From JANQPX01 sp041398025 (GTDB taxonomy: Bacteria > Pseudomonadota > Alphaproteobacteria > Geminicoccales > Geminicoccaceae), in assembly GCA_041398025.1 (NCBI GenBank), contig JAWKVM010000009.1, forward strand, positions 62,001 to 126,000: a stretch of DNA of 64,000 bases, read 5' to 3'. Shown here one piece after another: positions 29,717 through 38,325 of this stretch. How positions within the stretch are numbered: position 1 is the stretch's first letter; the number at the start of each line of letters is the position of its first letter. Both the position numbers and the translations under genes were made by a program. The notes below the pieces were generated by a model. That model saw only the letters and a list, made by a program, of their open reading frames with translations, did not search any database and had not been told where the DNA came from.

Positions 29717-30724
29717 GTGACCGGAGCTGAAGTAACCGAGGTGCCCGCGGCACCCGTGGCACCACTGTTGGCGATCGAGAATTTGTCGGTCGCGTTTCGC
29801 GTCGGCAACGGTGCGGCTACGGTTATTGATGATCTCTCCTGCAGCATCGAGGCGGGGCGGATCGTCGGCCTGGTGGGCGAAAGCGGCTCCGGCAAAAGCG
29901 TCACCGCGCGTGCGGTCATGCGCCTGCTGCCGACGCCGCCCGCCCTGATCGAAGGTGGGCGCATTCTGCTGGACGGGCAGGACCTGCTGCTGCTCGGCGA
30001 CGCCGACATGCGTCATGTCCGCGGCCAGCAGATCGGCATGGTGTTCCAGGAGCCGATGACCAGCCTGAACCCGACTTTGCCGATCGGCTACCAGGTCGGC
30101 GAAGCGCTCCGCCTGCATCAGAAGCTCGATCGGGCGGCGGTGAAAAAGCGCGTGCTGGAAACGTTGGATCTGGTCGGCATCGGTGCGGGCGAGCGCCGCT
30201 ATGATCACTATCCTCACGAGCTTTCGGGCGGGCTTCGCCAGCGGGTGATGATCGCCTCCGCCCTGATCTGCCGCCCGCGCCTGCTGATCGCGGACGAGCC
30301 GACCACGGCGCTCGACGTCACCATCCAGGCGCAGATCCTGGAGCTGCTGCTCGGCCTTCGCGACGAGCTCGGCATGGCGATCCTGCTGATCACGCACGAT
30401 CTCGGCGTGGTCGCCAACTATGCCGACGAGGTCATGGTGATGTATGCCGGCAAGCTGGTCGAGACCGCCCCGGTCGAGCCACTGTTCGCCCGCCCGCGCC
30501 ACCCCTACACCAACGGTCTCCTCGGCGCGATCCCGCGGCTTGCCGAGGAACGGGCGCGCCTCGCCACCATTCCGGGTACTGTGCCCGATGCCGCGTCCAT
30601 GCCCAAAGGCTGCCGCTTCGCCGCGCGCTGCGGCCGCGCGATCGGGCGCTGCACGCGTGACCAGCCGCCGCTTGCGCCGATCGACCGGCCGGAGCATGCC
30701 GTCGCGTGCTGGAACCCGGCATGA
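29717..30724 (+). CDS. ABC transporter ATP-binding protein, DppD type
   Basis: A 335-residue ATPase starting at GTG directly after the amidase stop. Walker A is GESGSGKS near residue 56, the signature is LSGGLRQRV near residue 171, Walker B is LLIADEPTTALDV near residue 191, and the switch histidine is in LLITHDLGVV. The C-terminal oligopeptide-transporter extension has the KGCRFAARCGRAIGRC cysteine motif typical of the DppD/OppD subfamily, which can hold an iron-sulfur cluster in some members. It overlaps DppF by ATGA. Confidence 0.94.
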   Translation: MTGAEVTEVPAAPVAPLLAIENLSVAFRVGNGAATVIDDLSCSIEAGRIVGLVGESGSGKSVTARAVMRLLPTPPALIEGGRILLDGQDLLLLGDADMRHVRGQQIGMVFQEPMTSLNPTLPIGYQVGEALRLHQKLDRAAVKKRVLETLDLVGIGAGERRYDHYPHELSGGLRQRVMIASALICRPRLLIADEPTTALDVTIQAQILELLLGLRDELGMAILLITHDLGVVANYADEVMVMYAGKLVETAPVEPLFARPRHPYTNGLLGAIPRLAEERARLATIPGTVPDAASMPKGCRFAARCGRAIGRCTRDQPPLAPIDRPEHAVACWNPA

Positions 30725-31680
30725 GTGCCGCGCCGCTGCTCGAGGTCAGCGATCTGGTGAAGCATTTCCCGCTGAAGGGCGGCGGCGTCATCCATGCGCT
30801 GAACGGCGTCAGCCTCGCGCAAACGCCGGGCGAGACCATCGGCATCGTTGGCGAGAGCGGCTGCGGCAAGTCCACCCTCGCTCGCGTGATCCTCCGCCTG
30901 CTCGAGCCGACCGGCGGCCGCATCACCTTCGAGGGGCGGGATTTGATCGGCCTCTCGAAACCGGCCATGCGCGAAAAGCGCCGCGCGATGCAGATGATCT
31001 TCCAGGACCCCCTCGCCTCGCTCGATCCACGCTTCACCATTGGGGCTGCGATCGAGGAGCCGCTGATCATCCATGGCCTCGGCACCAAGACCGAACGGCG
31101 CGCCAAGGTGCTGGAACTGCTTGATATGGTTGGCCTCGGGACGGAGGCCGTCAGCCGTTACCCTCATGAATTCTCCGGCGGTCAGCGCCAGCGGATCGGC
31201 ATCGCGAGAGCGCTTGCCGTGGAGCCCAAGCTGGTGATCGCCGACGAGCCGGTCTCGGCGCTCGACGTCTCAATCCAGTCGCAGATCCTGAACCTTCTCG
31301 CGGAGCTGCGCGAACGCCTGGCGCTCTCCCTCCTGTTCATCTCCCACGATCTCGCGGTGGTGCGCTATATCAGCGACCGCATCGCGGTGATGTATCTCGG
31401 TCAGATCGTCGAGTTCGGCGAGGCGGACCGGATCTACCGGGACGCCGCCCACCCCTACACTCAAGCGCTGATCTCGGCCGTGCCGGAACCGATGCCGGGT
31501 CGCCGCCAGCAGCGCATCGTGCTCAAGGGCGACGTGCCCAATCCCGAGTCACCGCCGCCCGGCTGCCCCTTTCACCCGCGCTGCCCGAAGGCCATGGCGA
31601 TCTGCCGGACGGATCTGCCGATCGAAAACAATCTGGGCACGGATGCGCGCCCGCATCTGGTGCGCTGCCATCTTTTCTAG
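30721..31680 (+). CDS. ABC transporter ATP-binding protein, DppF type
   Basis: The partner ATPase of the importer. I chose the ATG at 30721 (MSAAPLLEVSDLVKHFPLKGG) because it forms the classic ATGA overlap with the preceding stop; a GTG at 30706 is less likely. Walker A is GESGCGKST near residue 48, the signature is FSGGQRQRIG, Walker B is LVIADEPVSALDV and the H-loop is LLFISHDLAVV. The C-terminal domain again carries cysteines (GCPFHPRCPKAMAIC). It ends the operon, 89 bases before a convergent gene. Confidence 0.94.
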   Translation: MSAAPLLEVSDLVKHFPLKGGGVIHALNGVSLAQTPGETIGIVGESGCGKSTLARVILRLLEPTGGRITFEGRDLIGLSKPAMREKRRAMQMIFQDPLASLDPRFTIGAAIEEPLIIHGLGTKTERRAKVLELLDMVGLGTEAVSRYPHEFSGGQRQRIGIARALAVEPKLVIADEPVSALDVSIQSQILNLLAELRERLALSLLFISHDLAVVRYISDRIAVMYLGQIVEFGEADRIYRDAAHPYTQALISAVPEPMPGRRQQRIVLKGDVPNPESPPPGCPFHPRCPKAMAICRTDLPIENNLGTDARPHLVRCHLF

Positions 31681-31769
31681 CTCCCTTCACGAGATGGCGA
31701 CATCGTGGACACCAACGTCGACGTGCGCTCGAAACAGCCAGATCTAGCAAATCGGCGGACGGATGTGTC

Positions 31770-32429
31770 TCACGCTCGAATTTTCATGGTTTGATAGAGA
31801 TGCACCATCAGGGCAACCGATGCGAACGGCGCGAAAAGTCCAACAAGCGGAAGTGTTGCACCCAGTGTTATGATGAGGCCGGCCAGCAGCACCGACACCC
31901 GATGTTGGCGGCGGACGGCATTCGCCTCTTTCCGGCCGACATGCCGGCCTGCCACAGTCTCAAAGAACTCCCGCCCGAGAAGATAGCTGTTGAGCGCGTA
32001 GTAGACGAAAGGGAACAGCACCGGGATGACATAGAGGGGTAACGCCATCAGGTTCAAGATCAGCGCCAGCCCGGTAAATTTCAGCCCGGCACGCACCTCC
32101 GGCCAGAATGTCAGCGACGGCGGGTTTGCAAGGCCATACTCTCGCCGTTCGATCGTGCCCGCAATCTGCTCCAGAAAGAGAGACGCGACCAAAGGCAGAA
32201 AGGCCGGGAACAGAAACCATGCCAAGACCCCGGTTCCGAGCCCTGCTGTCCAATCGAGGATCAGTTCGAGCCAGCCCGTCGAGACGAAAGCGGTGACGCT
32301 CAAGAGATAGCCGACGATCAGGAACAGGATACCGAACGCCACGACCGTCGCTGCAAGCGAAAGCAGCAGAATGTTCAGGAAATAGGGCCGGGCAAGTGTT
32401 CGAAGTGTTTTGAGCAGCGCGGCGAACAT
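31770..32429 (-). CDS. EI24 (CysZ-like) membrane protein
   Basis: A 219-residue integral membrane protein of the EI24/CysZ family. Hydrophobic spans lie near residues 15-45, 62-85, 115-145 and 183-210, and a conserved PLYVIPVLFPFVYYALNSYLLGREFFE stretch lies around residues 129-155. CysZ members carry sulfate; many EI24-like alphaproteobacterial proteins have no assigned substrate. The gene follows the methyltransferase by about seven bases on the same strand. Confidence 0.87.
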   Translation of the reverse strand: MFAALLKTLRTLARPYFLNILLLSLAATVVAFGILFLIVGYLLSVTAFVSTGWLELILDWTAGLGTGVLAWFLFPAFLPLVASLFLEQIAGTIERREYGLANPPSLTFWPEVRAGLKFTGLALILNLMALPLYVIPVLFPFVYYALNSYLLGREFFETVAGRHVGRKEANAVRRQHRVSVLLAGLIITLGATLPLVGLFAPFASVALMVHLYQTMKIRA

Positions 32430-32436
32430 CAGGAAA

Positions 32437-33165
32437 TCAGTGTTTCCAACCGCTGAGAAGAACCTGGCCTGCCGTCATCCAATGGGCGTCGACGTCGGCA
32501 AATCCTGCAGACCTCAGCCAGTCGAGATGCTCGACCAGCGTCGAAGGTTTGTCGATCGGATCGAGCTCTTCATGCCGGAAATGGTTCCAGTCCGCGCGGC
32601 GGAAAGCCTGGTAACCGGCGAGCGTGCCATCGAGCGCCAGAGAGCGGTGCTTGACCGCTTCATCCCAGAGCTCGGCAGCAATCTCATGACCCACCGGCCT
32701 CGCAGGCCGGATGACGTCGGCCAGAACGAAGACGCCGCCAGGAGCGAGCATCGTATGGATGTCAGCGAAGAGTTTCCGCTTGCCCTCGCCATCGAGGTGG
32801 TGGACGGCCAGCGAAGAAACGACGGCACGGTAGGCGACATCGGTCCGACGCCAATCGTCTGCACCGAGATCGATCTCGCGGGTGACGAGCCGGTCGGACT
32901 CACCGATACGTTGCCTCGCGTCATCCAGCATGCTCGTCGAGCCATCGAAAGCGTGCACGGTTACACTGGTCATCGCCTTCAGGATCGCTTCGGACACCAG
33001 GCCTTCGCCGCAGCAAAGGTCGAGGATGGGACCATCCAACGCGGCTGCGCCGATCAGGCTGATCATGATCTCGATCTGTCGCTCGCGGTCGGGCACGGCA
33101 TAACGAGACAGTGTCCGATAGACGGCACTTTCTGTTTCGCTCCAAGATGTCGCGTCATCGGCCAC
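32437..33165 (-). CDS. Class I SAM-dependent methyltransferase
   Basis: This 242-residue protein has the Rossmann-type SAM site ILDLCCGEGLVSEAIL (residues 47-62), the acidic residue after strand 2 (AFDGSTSML) and the motif IV-like RAVVSSLAVHHLDGEGKRKL. It resembles UbiE/Methyltransf_25 small-molecule enzymes; the substrate is unknown. The start is GTG. It is followed closely by the EI24 gene and is probably co-transcribed with it. Confidence 0.88.
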   Translation of the reverse strand: MADDATSWSETESAVYRTLSRYAVPDRERQIEIMISLIGAAALDGPILDLCCGEGLVSEAILKAMTSVTVHAFDGSTSMLDDARQRIGESDRLVTREIDLGADDWRRTDVAYRAVVSSLAVHHLDGEGKRKLFADIHTMLAPGGVFVLADVIRPARPVGHEIAAELWDEAVKHRSLALDGTLAGYQAFRRADWNHFRHEELDPIDKPSTLVEHLDWLRSAGFADVDAHWMTAGQVLLSGWKH

Positions 33166-33373
33166 CGGGCGCTCCCGAACAGTTTTTCGCAGCTGCTACA
33201 ACTACTGATCTCGCTCGTCCCGCGCCAGTCTCTTCAGCCCCACCACCGCCGCCAAAGGTCTCGATCGACATCCGGCCGGGATCGTTCACCCTCCCCGTCC
33301 GCTGCGCATGGGCCAGTCCCTGGCGCGTCGCGATCTCCGTCAAGTTTTCGGTGAGGACGGCCTGTCCGATCAT
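33155..33373 (-). CDS. Possible small protein upstream of the methyltransferase
   Basis: A 72-codon frame (MIGQAVLTENLTEIATRQGL onward, ending in a Gly-rich low-complexity tail) overlaps the methyltransferase start by 11 bases on the same strand, an arrangement common for coupled genes. I see no family resemblance and no strong ribosome site, so it may be non-coding leader. Confidence 0.25.
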   Translation of the reverse strand: MIGQAVLTENLTEIATRQGLAHAQRTGRVNDPGRMSIETFGGGGGAEETGAGRARSVVVAAAKNCSGAPGGR

Positions 33374-33624
33374 GCGAGCGACCGGTGAAATGTGTCGTCG
33401 TTTGTCGCATGCGAGCGCTCTGGCATAGCTCGTTACAAATTTTCATCCCTTCGCTCATGTGGCTGAGGCATAGTGCGCACCATGGAGAAGGCTGTCAGCG
33501 GTCTTTGATGGCCGGCTGGTGGTTCGAGAGAGGAGGCCCCGCCTGGCCATTTCATGACCGGAATGCACGAGCGAGATGCCTCTGGTCAGCGCAGGATCAA
33601 AAAATCTATGATAAACAGGATGTT

Positions 33625-34359
33625 ATGACGCCGCCAAACGACAAGACAGCGCACATTCTGGTGGTCGACGATCACCGGGATATTCGTGAGCTGGTGCAGA
33701 AATATCTGGTCAAGAACGGCTATCGGGTCAGCGTCGCCGACGGCGGCGCTCAGATGAAGAAGATCCTGGCGGCGAACAGCATCGATCTGGTGGTGCTCGA
33801 TCTGATGATGCCGGGCGAGGACGGCCTCACGCTTTGCCGCGATCTGCGCGCCGGCGGCGATCTGCCGGTGATCATGCTGACCGCCATGGGCGAGGAGACC
33901 GATCGGGTGGTCGGCCTGGAGATGGGGGCCGACGACTATCTGGTGAAGCCCTTCAACCCGCGCGAGCTTCTGGCACGCATCAAGGCGGTGCTCAGGCGCA
34001 CCAACAGCCTGCCGCCGCAGCAGCGGGGCGCGGTCTCGAGCGACCGTCTCGCCTTCGATCGCTGGATTCTGGACAGCGGCCAGCGTGAGCTGATCGGCGA
34101 GGATGGCGTCGCGATCCCGCTGAGCACGGCGGAGTTCCTCCTGCTCGCCGCCTTCCTGCAGCATCCGAAGATGGTGCTCAGCCGGGATCAGCTGCTCGAC
34201 CTGACCCGAGGACGCGCCGCCTCGGCCTTCGATCGCAGCATCGACAATCAGGTGAGCCGCCTTCGGCGCAAGATCGAGGCGGATCCGAAGAAGCCGGAGC
34301 TGATCAAGACCGTCTGGGGCGGCGGCTACAGCTTCACGGCCGAGGTCCGGCCTGCCTGA
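33625..34359 (+). CDS. OmpR-family response regulator
   Basis: A 244-residue DNA-binding regulator. The receiver domain starts at HILVVDDHRD, with the phospho-acceptor D59 in LVVLDLMMPGEDG and the conserved Lys in YLVKPFNPRE. The OmpR-type winged helix spans about residues 145-240 and ends WGGGYSFTAEVRP. I chose the ATG at 33625 over earlier in-frame starts because it gives the normal length and follows AGGA. The stop overlaps the kinase ATG (TGATG), showing tight coupling. It closely resembles OmpR itself, which suggests osmotic or envelope control. Confidence 0.95.
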   Translation: MTPPNDKTAHILVVDDHRDIRELVQKYLVKNGYRVSVADGGAQMKKILAANSIDLVVLDLMMPGEDGLTLCRDLRAGGDLPVIMLTAMGEETDRVVGLEMGADDYLVKPFNPRELLARIKAVLRRTNSLPPQQRGAVSSDRLAFDRWILDSGQRELIGEDGVAIPLSTAEFLLLAAFLQHPKMVLSRDQLLDLTRGRAASAFDRSIDNQVSRLRRKIEADPKKPELIKTVWGGGYSFTAEVRPA

Positions 34360-35756
34360 TGACCTGGCTGCAACGCCTTTGGCCGAAGCGCCTCGCCGGC
34401 CAGATGATCGCGCTCCTGCTCCTCGCCCTGGTGCTGGCGCAGGTGATCACGGTGATGATCTTCGCCGACGAGCGCCGCTTTGCGATCCTCGCCGTCGATC
34501 GCTCGCAGATGCTCGGCCGTGCGGCGTCGGTCGCGCGGCTGCTGGAAAACGCCCCGCCATCGCTGCACGAGCAGATCCTGGCGACCGCCGGCGAGCGGCG
34601 CATGCGCTACTGGCTCTCGAAAGACAGCGCGGTCGGCGAGCAGGAGGAGGACCATGACGAGACCGTGCCGGCCTGGCTCGCCGAACGCTGGAGCGGCCGC
34701 TTCGATCGTCCGGTGCGGCTGATCCTGGGCGACGATGACGACCGCACGGATGGATGGTGGCGTGGCGATGACGGCGAGGACGATGGCAGCAGGCGCCGAC
34801 GACGGCCTCACGGTCATGCGCCGACGGTCCTTTTGTCGATGCAATTGCATGACGGTGCCTGGCTGAACATGGAAAGCCGGCTGCCGCCGCCGGCGTTCCC
34901 CTGGAAGCTGCCGGCGCTGACCTGGCTCGGGATCATGGGCCTGGTGATCTCCATCGTGGTGATCGTCATGGTGCGCCGCATCACGCGGCCGATGGCGGCG
35001 CTGGCGACGGCCGCGGAGCGGGCTGGACGGGGCGAGGCGATCGAGCCCCTGCCGGAAGTCGGGCCGCTCGACGTGCGCCAGACCACCTCGGCCTTCAACC
35101 GGATGCATGGCCGCCTGCAGCGCTTCATCCGCGACCGCACGCAGATGCTGGCCGCCATGTCCCACGATCTGCGCACCCCGATCACCACGCTCCGCCTGCG
35201 CGCCGAGTTCATCGAGGACGAGGAGATCAAGCAAAAGATCCTGGAGACGCTCGAAGAGATGCAGCGCATGGCCGAGGCGACCCTCGCCTTCGTGCGCGAG
35301 GAGGCGGCGGTCGAGCCGACGCGCAAGGTCGATCTCACCGCGCTGGTCCAGAGCGTGGCCGACGACCTGATCGACCTCGGCTGGAACGTCCAGGTCGAGG
35401 ACAGCGGCCGGGTCGATTGCACCTGCAGGCCGGCGGCGCTGAAGCGGGCGCTGCGCAATCTGCTCGAGAACGCGATCCGCTATGGCGAGCGCGCGAAGGT
35501 CAGCCTCGCCACCGCGCCCAGCGCGTTTTCGATCGTGATCGACGATGACGGCCCGGGCATTCCCGAGGAGCAGATCGAGCGCATGTTCCAGCCCTTCGTG
35601 CGCCTCGACGAGTCGCGCAGCGTCGAAGGCGGCGGCATCGGCCTGGGCCTTGCGATCGCGCGTTCGATCATTCGCAACCACGGCGGCGACATCACGCTTT
35701 CCAATCGCGAGGCAGGCGGTCTTCGCGCCACGATCACCCTGCCCAGAGGCCGCTGA
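34359..35756 (+). CDS. EnvZ-like sensor histidine kinase
   Basis: A 465-residue kinase with two membrane helices (residues 14-36 and 187-205), a periplasmic domain between them, a HAMP linker (RRITRPMAALATAAERAG), the dimerisation/phospho-acceptor motif MSHDLRTP (H269) and an HATPase domain with N, G1 (DDDGPGIP) and G2 (GGGIGLGLAIA) boxes. The periplasmic domain holds an unusual charged run (residues 124-153: Asp-rich, then Arg5, then His), which could sense ions or pH. It is encoded with the OmpR-type partner by a one-base overlap. Confidence 0.94.
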   Translation: MTWLQRLWPKRLAGQMIALLLLALVLAQVITVMIFADERRFAILAVDRSQMLGRAASVARLLENAPPSLHEQILATAGERRMRYWLSKDSAVGEQEEDHDETVPAWLAERWSGRFDRPVRLILGDDDDRTDGWWRGDDGEDDGSRRRRRPHGHAPTVLLSMQLHDGAWLNMESRLPPPAFPWKLPALTWLGIMGLVISIVVIVMVRRITRPMAALATAAERAGRGEAIEPLPEVGPLDVRQTTSAFNRMHGRLQRFIRDRTQMLAAMSHDLRTPITTLRLRAEFIEDEEIKQKILETLEEMQRMAEATLAFVREEAAVEPTRKVDLTALVQSVADDLIDLGWNVQVEDSGRVDCTCRPAALKRALRNLLENAIRYGERAKVSLATAPSAFSIVIDDDGPGIPEEQIERMFQPFVRLDESRSVEGGGIGLGLAIARSIIRNHGGDITLSNREAGGLRATITLPRGR

Positions 35757-36072
35757 GAGCGCGCAGCGCTTCGCCGGCCGATCCGCTGCGCCAGACAATC
35801 CCGCGACGATCGTCCCTTTCGCTTCGCCGCGCAGCGACCTTCACGTCTTCTCAAGCTTTCGCTGTCATGCTGCAGATCTGGTCCATGCGACCCTGGAAAT
35901 CCACTCGCCCGCGAGAAGGGGTTGAGCTTGGCACGGACTCCCAGGATCACATGGACCAGATCCGCAACGCTACAGGCGTGCGGTTAACATTCGGTTTCGC
36001 CGGAGCCACTTGGTGGGAAGCGTCATCGAAGCTTGGCAAGGATTTCGGTTGGCGATGATCGAGGAATGGCTT
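35757..36072. other. Convergent intergenic region holding a palindromic repeat
   Basis: This 316-base gap lies between the convergent kinase and ion-channel genes. Its centre is the second copy of the palindrome-ended repeat (35875-35962). I see no reading frame with coding character and no classical U-tracted terminator. Confidence 0.5.
35875..35962. repeat. Palindrome-ended intergenic repeat, copy 2
   Basis: The left arm GATCTGGTCCATGCGACC and the right arm GGATCACATGGACCAGATC are reverse complements with two mismatches, separated by about 50 bases. The ends and the inner ACGGACTCCCAGGATC block match copy 1 at 15371-15445; the middles differ. Because it sits between convergent genes, it may also act as a bidirectional transcript end. 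Confidence 0.65.
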
Positions 36073-37242
36073 CTATCTATTTGTTTTTAATGAATTTTCT
36101 TGCAACCCGTCCAAGCGCTTGTCGCCCTTGCCGATCGAGGCGATGGTCCTCGCGATCTTGTCGGCGGTGACCTGGCGTTCGGGCTTGATCAGGAGGTAGA
36201 GGCGCTCGGTCACGACGATCTTGTCGGGATCGGGATTGAATTGCACGCTGTGCTCGGGGTCGGCGTCGTTGTCGTGATAGGCGACGGCGGTGCCGAGCCC
36301 CTGCTGCATCAGGGCCGTGACCAGGGTCGACCAGCGCTGGCCATCGACCTCGACGTCGAAGCAGCGGCATTCGTCGCCTTCGGACATGAACAGGTTTTCC
36401 AGGATCTGCTCGGTGCCCGGGCTGTCGATCGCGCGCACCACGATCTCCGGATAGAAGCGGATCGGGCGCATGACGCAATCGGCGCCGGCGTTCTTCAAGC
36501 GCGCGCGGTTGGCGCGGCGCACGCATTCGGCGATGATCCGGCCCTTGACGCCCAGTTCGCGCAGGCGGTGCAGGATGTTGAAGGTGCTCTCGTCCGAGCG
36601 CTTGTCGGCGGCGTTTTCGGCGAGCACCAGGATGACCGCGGCATCGGCCGCGTCGGCCGCCTCGAGGTCTTCCGGGATGCTGGCATCGCCGTGATAGTGG
36701 ACGATGCCTGCGGTCTGGAACTCTCCCGGCAGGCCTTCGTCGTAATCGCGCGTGAGCATGAGGACGGGCGTTTCGGCCCAGCGCTCGGTGCGGTGCAGTT
36801 CCTCGACCAGGCCGAGGACGTAGCGATCGCGGTTGATGCTCGGGGAATTCAGCAAGAGAACGTGATTTTTCATCTGCCATTTCCAACGGCCGCGCAGCAT
36901 GGCCAACCTGCGCTCGGAACGATATTGAAAATAGTCGGCGGCGACGTGGAACAGCATGAAGATGCTGCCGACATAGAGGAGGAGCACCGTCGCGATCCGC
37001 CCGATCAGAGTCCTGGCGGCGTGGTCGCCATAGCCGACCGTGACCACGGTGGTGAGCGTCAGCCAGATCGCCTCGTCGAGCCTGAGGCCCTCGACCTCGA
37101 CCATGATCCAGCTGTGCAGCGCGAACATGAACAGCAGATAGAGGCCGGCGCGGATCAGCGTGCGGCGGATGTCGATTTGCTGCAGGAGAAAGCTGTAGTG
37201 ACGCCAATGCCTTCGATTGAACAGGAACAGCAGGAAAGGCAT
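36073..37242 (-). CDS. Potassium-channel-like protein with RCK (TrkA-N-like) domains
   Basis: The 389-residue protein has a two-helix pore module (helices near residues 28-48 and 82-102) with the potassium selectivity filter TVGYGD (residues 68-73). A cytoplasmic tail with two RCK-like Rossmann domains follows (NHVLLLNSPS near residue 126, then DAAVILVLAENAADKRSDE and GRIIAECVRRANRARLKNAGAD). The usual GxGxxG nucleotide motif at the first RCK strand is replaced by NSPSINRDRY. Gating by nucleotides is therefore doubtful. It is convergent with the EnvZ-like kinase gene. Confidence 0.88.
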   Translation of the reverse strand: MPFLLFLFNRRHWRHYSFLLQQIDIRRTLIRAGLYLLFMFALHSWIMVEVEGLRLDEAIWLTLTTVVTVGYGDHAARTLIGRIATVLLLYVGSIFMLFHVAADYFQYRSERRLAMLRGRWKWQMKNHVLLLNSPSINRDRYVLGLVEELHRTERWAETPVLMLTRDYDEGLPGEFQTAGIVHYHGDASIPEDLEAADAADAAVILVLAENAADKRSDESTFNILHRLRELGVKGRIIAECVRRANRARLKNAGADCVMRPIRFYPEIVVRAIDSPGTEQILENLFMSEGDECRCFDVEVDGQRWSTLVTALMQQGLGTAVAYHDNDADPEHSVQFNPDPDKIVVTERLYLLIKPERQVTADKIARTIASIGKGDKRLDGLQENSLKTNR

Positions 37243-37501
37243 CGACCGATCGTCATCCTCGAATCGTAGAGCCTCTTCGAAGCATGGCCGATCAGTGGCG
37301 TTTAGGCCATGGGAAAACGCTCCGATCCCGATCGGTACTCGGTCTTGGCATCCTCCAATCGCATTTCGACGCTTCGACGGCGGTTCGCTTGCGCTCGCCG
37401 CTCCCAGTCGTACCTTACCGGATAGCGATCACGATGCTCCTTCAGCCAGGATACGGGCCTGTGTCGCCACGGCAGGCCGTGACCAAGGCTCGCGCCGAAC
37501 C

Positions 37502-37930
37502 CTACTCGGGCAAGGTCTCACCGGACCCGCCGAACTCCTTCGGAAAGTCCTTGAGCTTGGGCAAGCCGTCCTTGATGGGCAGCACCGTCTCGGCATAGTT
37601 CACATGAACGGCGGGCTCGAAGGCGAGCGTCGGGATCGTTGCGGCATAGACGTCGGTCAAGCCGAGGGGCGGATGATCGGTCATGATATGCCCGCCGCAT
37701 TTCGTGCAGAACTGGCGGTCGCTGACTTCGGTTTTCATGAAGCGGCCCACGAACTCCGCTCCCTTGACGACCTTGACCTGGTCAGGCTGCCACAAGGTGA
37801 AGGCGTTGACCGGTCCCGCTGACCAGGAACGGCAAGACGAGCAGTGGCAATAGCCCATGGCCTCCGGCTGACCCGTCACCTCGACTTCAACGGCCCCGCA
37901 AAAACACGTACCGACATGCTTGTCCGTCAT
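37502..37930 (-). CDS. GFA family protein (CENP-V/GFA zinc fold)
   Basis: The protein has 142 residues from the ATG at 37930 (MTDKHVGTCFCGAVEVEV), which has GGAGG eight bases upstream; an ATG 24 bases earlier lies across that site. Zinc ligands fit the GFA fold: C-x-C in CFCG, CHCSSC in the middle and CTKCGGH near the C-terminus. Named after glutathione-dependent formaldehyde-activating enzyme, most members have no proven activity. The gene stands alone. Confidence 0.92.
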   Translation of the reverse strand: MTDKHVGTCFCGAVEVEVTGQPEAMGYCHCSSCRSWSAGPVNAFTLWQPDQVKVVKGAEFVGRFMKTEVSDRQFCTKCGGHIMTDHPPLGLTDVYAATIPTLAFEPAVHVNYAETVLPIKDGLPKLKDFPKEFGGSGETLPE

Positions 37931-38325
37931 GGTGGTTCCTCCCATCCGCGTCATGGCGAGAACGCCTGTCCCGCTTTGTGATCCTATGAGGGTCGTTCGA
38001 CCCTTCCCTTGCCCGCACCTGACCCGGCGCTGCGCTTCGACCTTGTCGATCCATCGTTAAGCGCTCGGCACCGATCCGTAAATATTGGGATTGTGAAATC
38101 CAATTAACCTCTCCTGCGCTCCTCCTTCCAGCGCTGCACGCCCCAATGCGATCGGATCTGATCGATTTCGTACGCGTGGCCACGTCGAAACAGGCTGACC
38201 GAGAGAGGACCACGGGCCACACATCGAGCGGATGACCGATCCCGAAGCTTCGGCCGTGGGTCCTGCCCAATGCTTCATGTCAGGCTTCACGTGCTCTCCC
38301 CGAGCGACGGATCGACTGAACCATC
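37931..38325. other. Intergenic region between divergent GFA and MFS genes
   Basis: No gene is evident. An AT-rich patch near 38075-38110 contains an imperfect inverted repeat (ATTGGGATT, gtg, AAATCCAAT) that could be an operator or part of a promoter. Nothing else stands out. Confidence 0.4.

Noticed and set aside
27094..30697. Long minus-strand frames opposite the dpp-like operon
   Set aside because: Antisense to the binding protein, amidase and DppD, all with recognised motifs.
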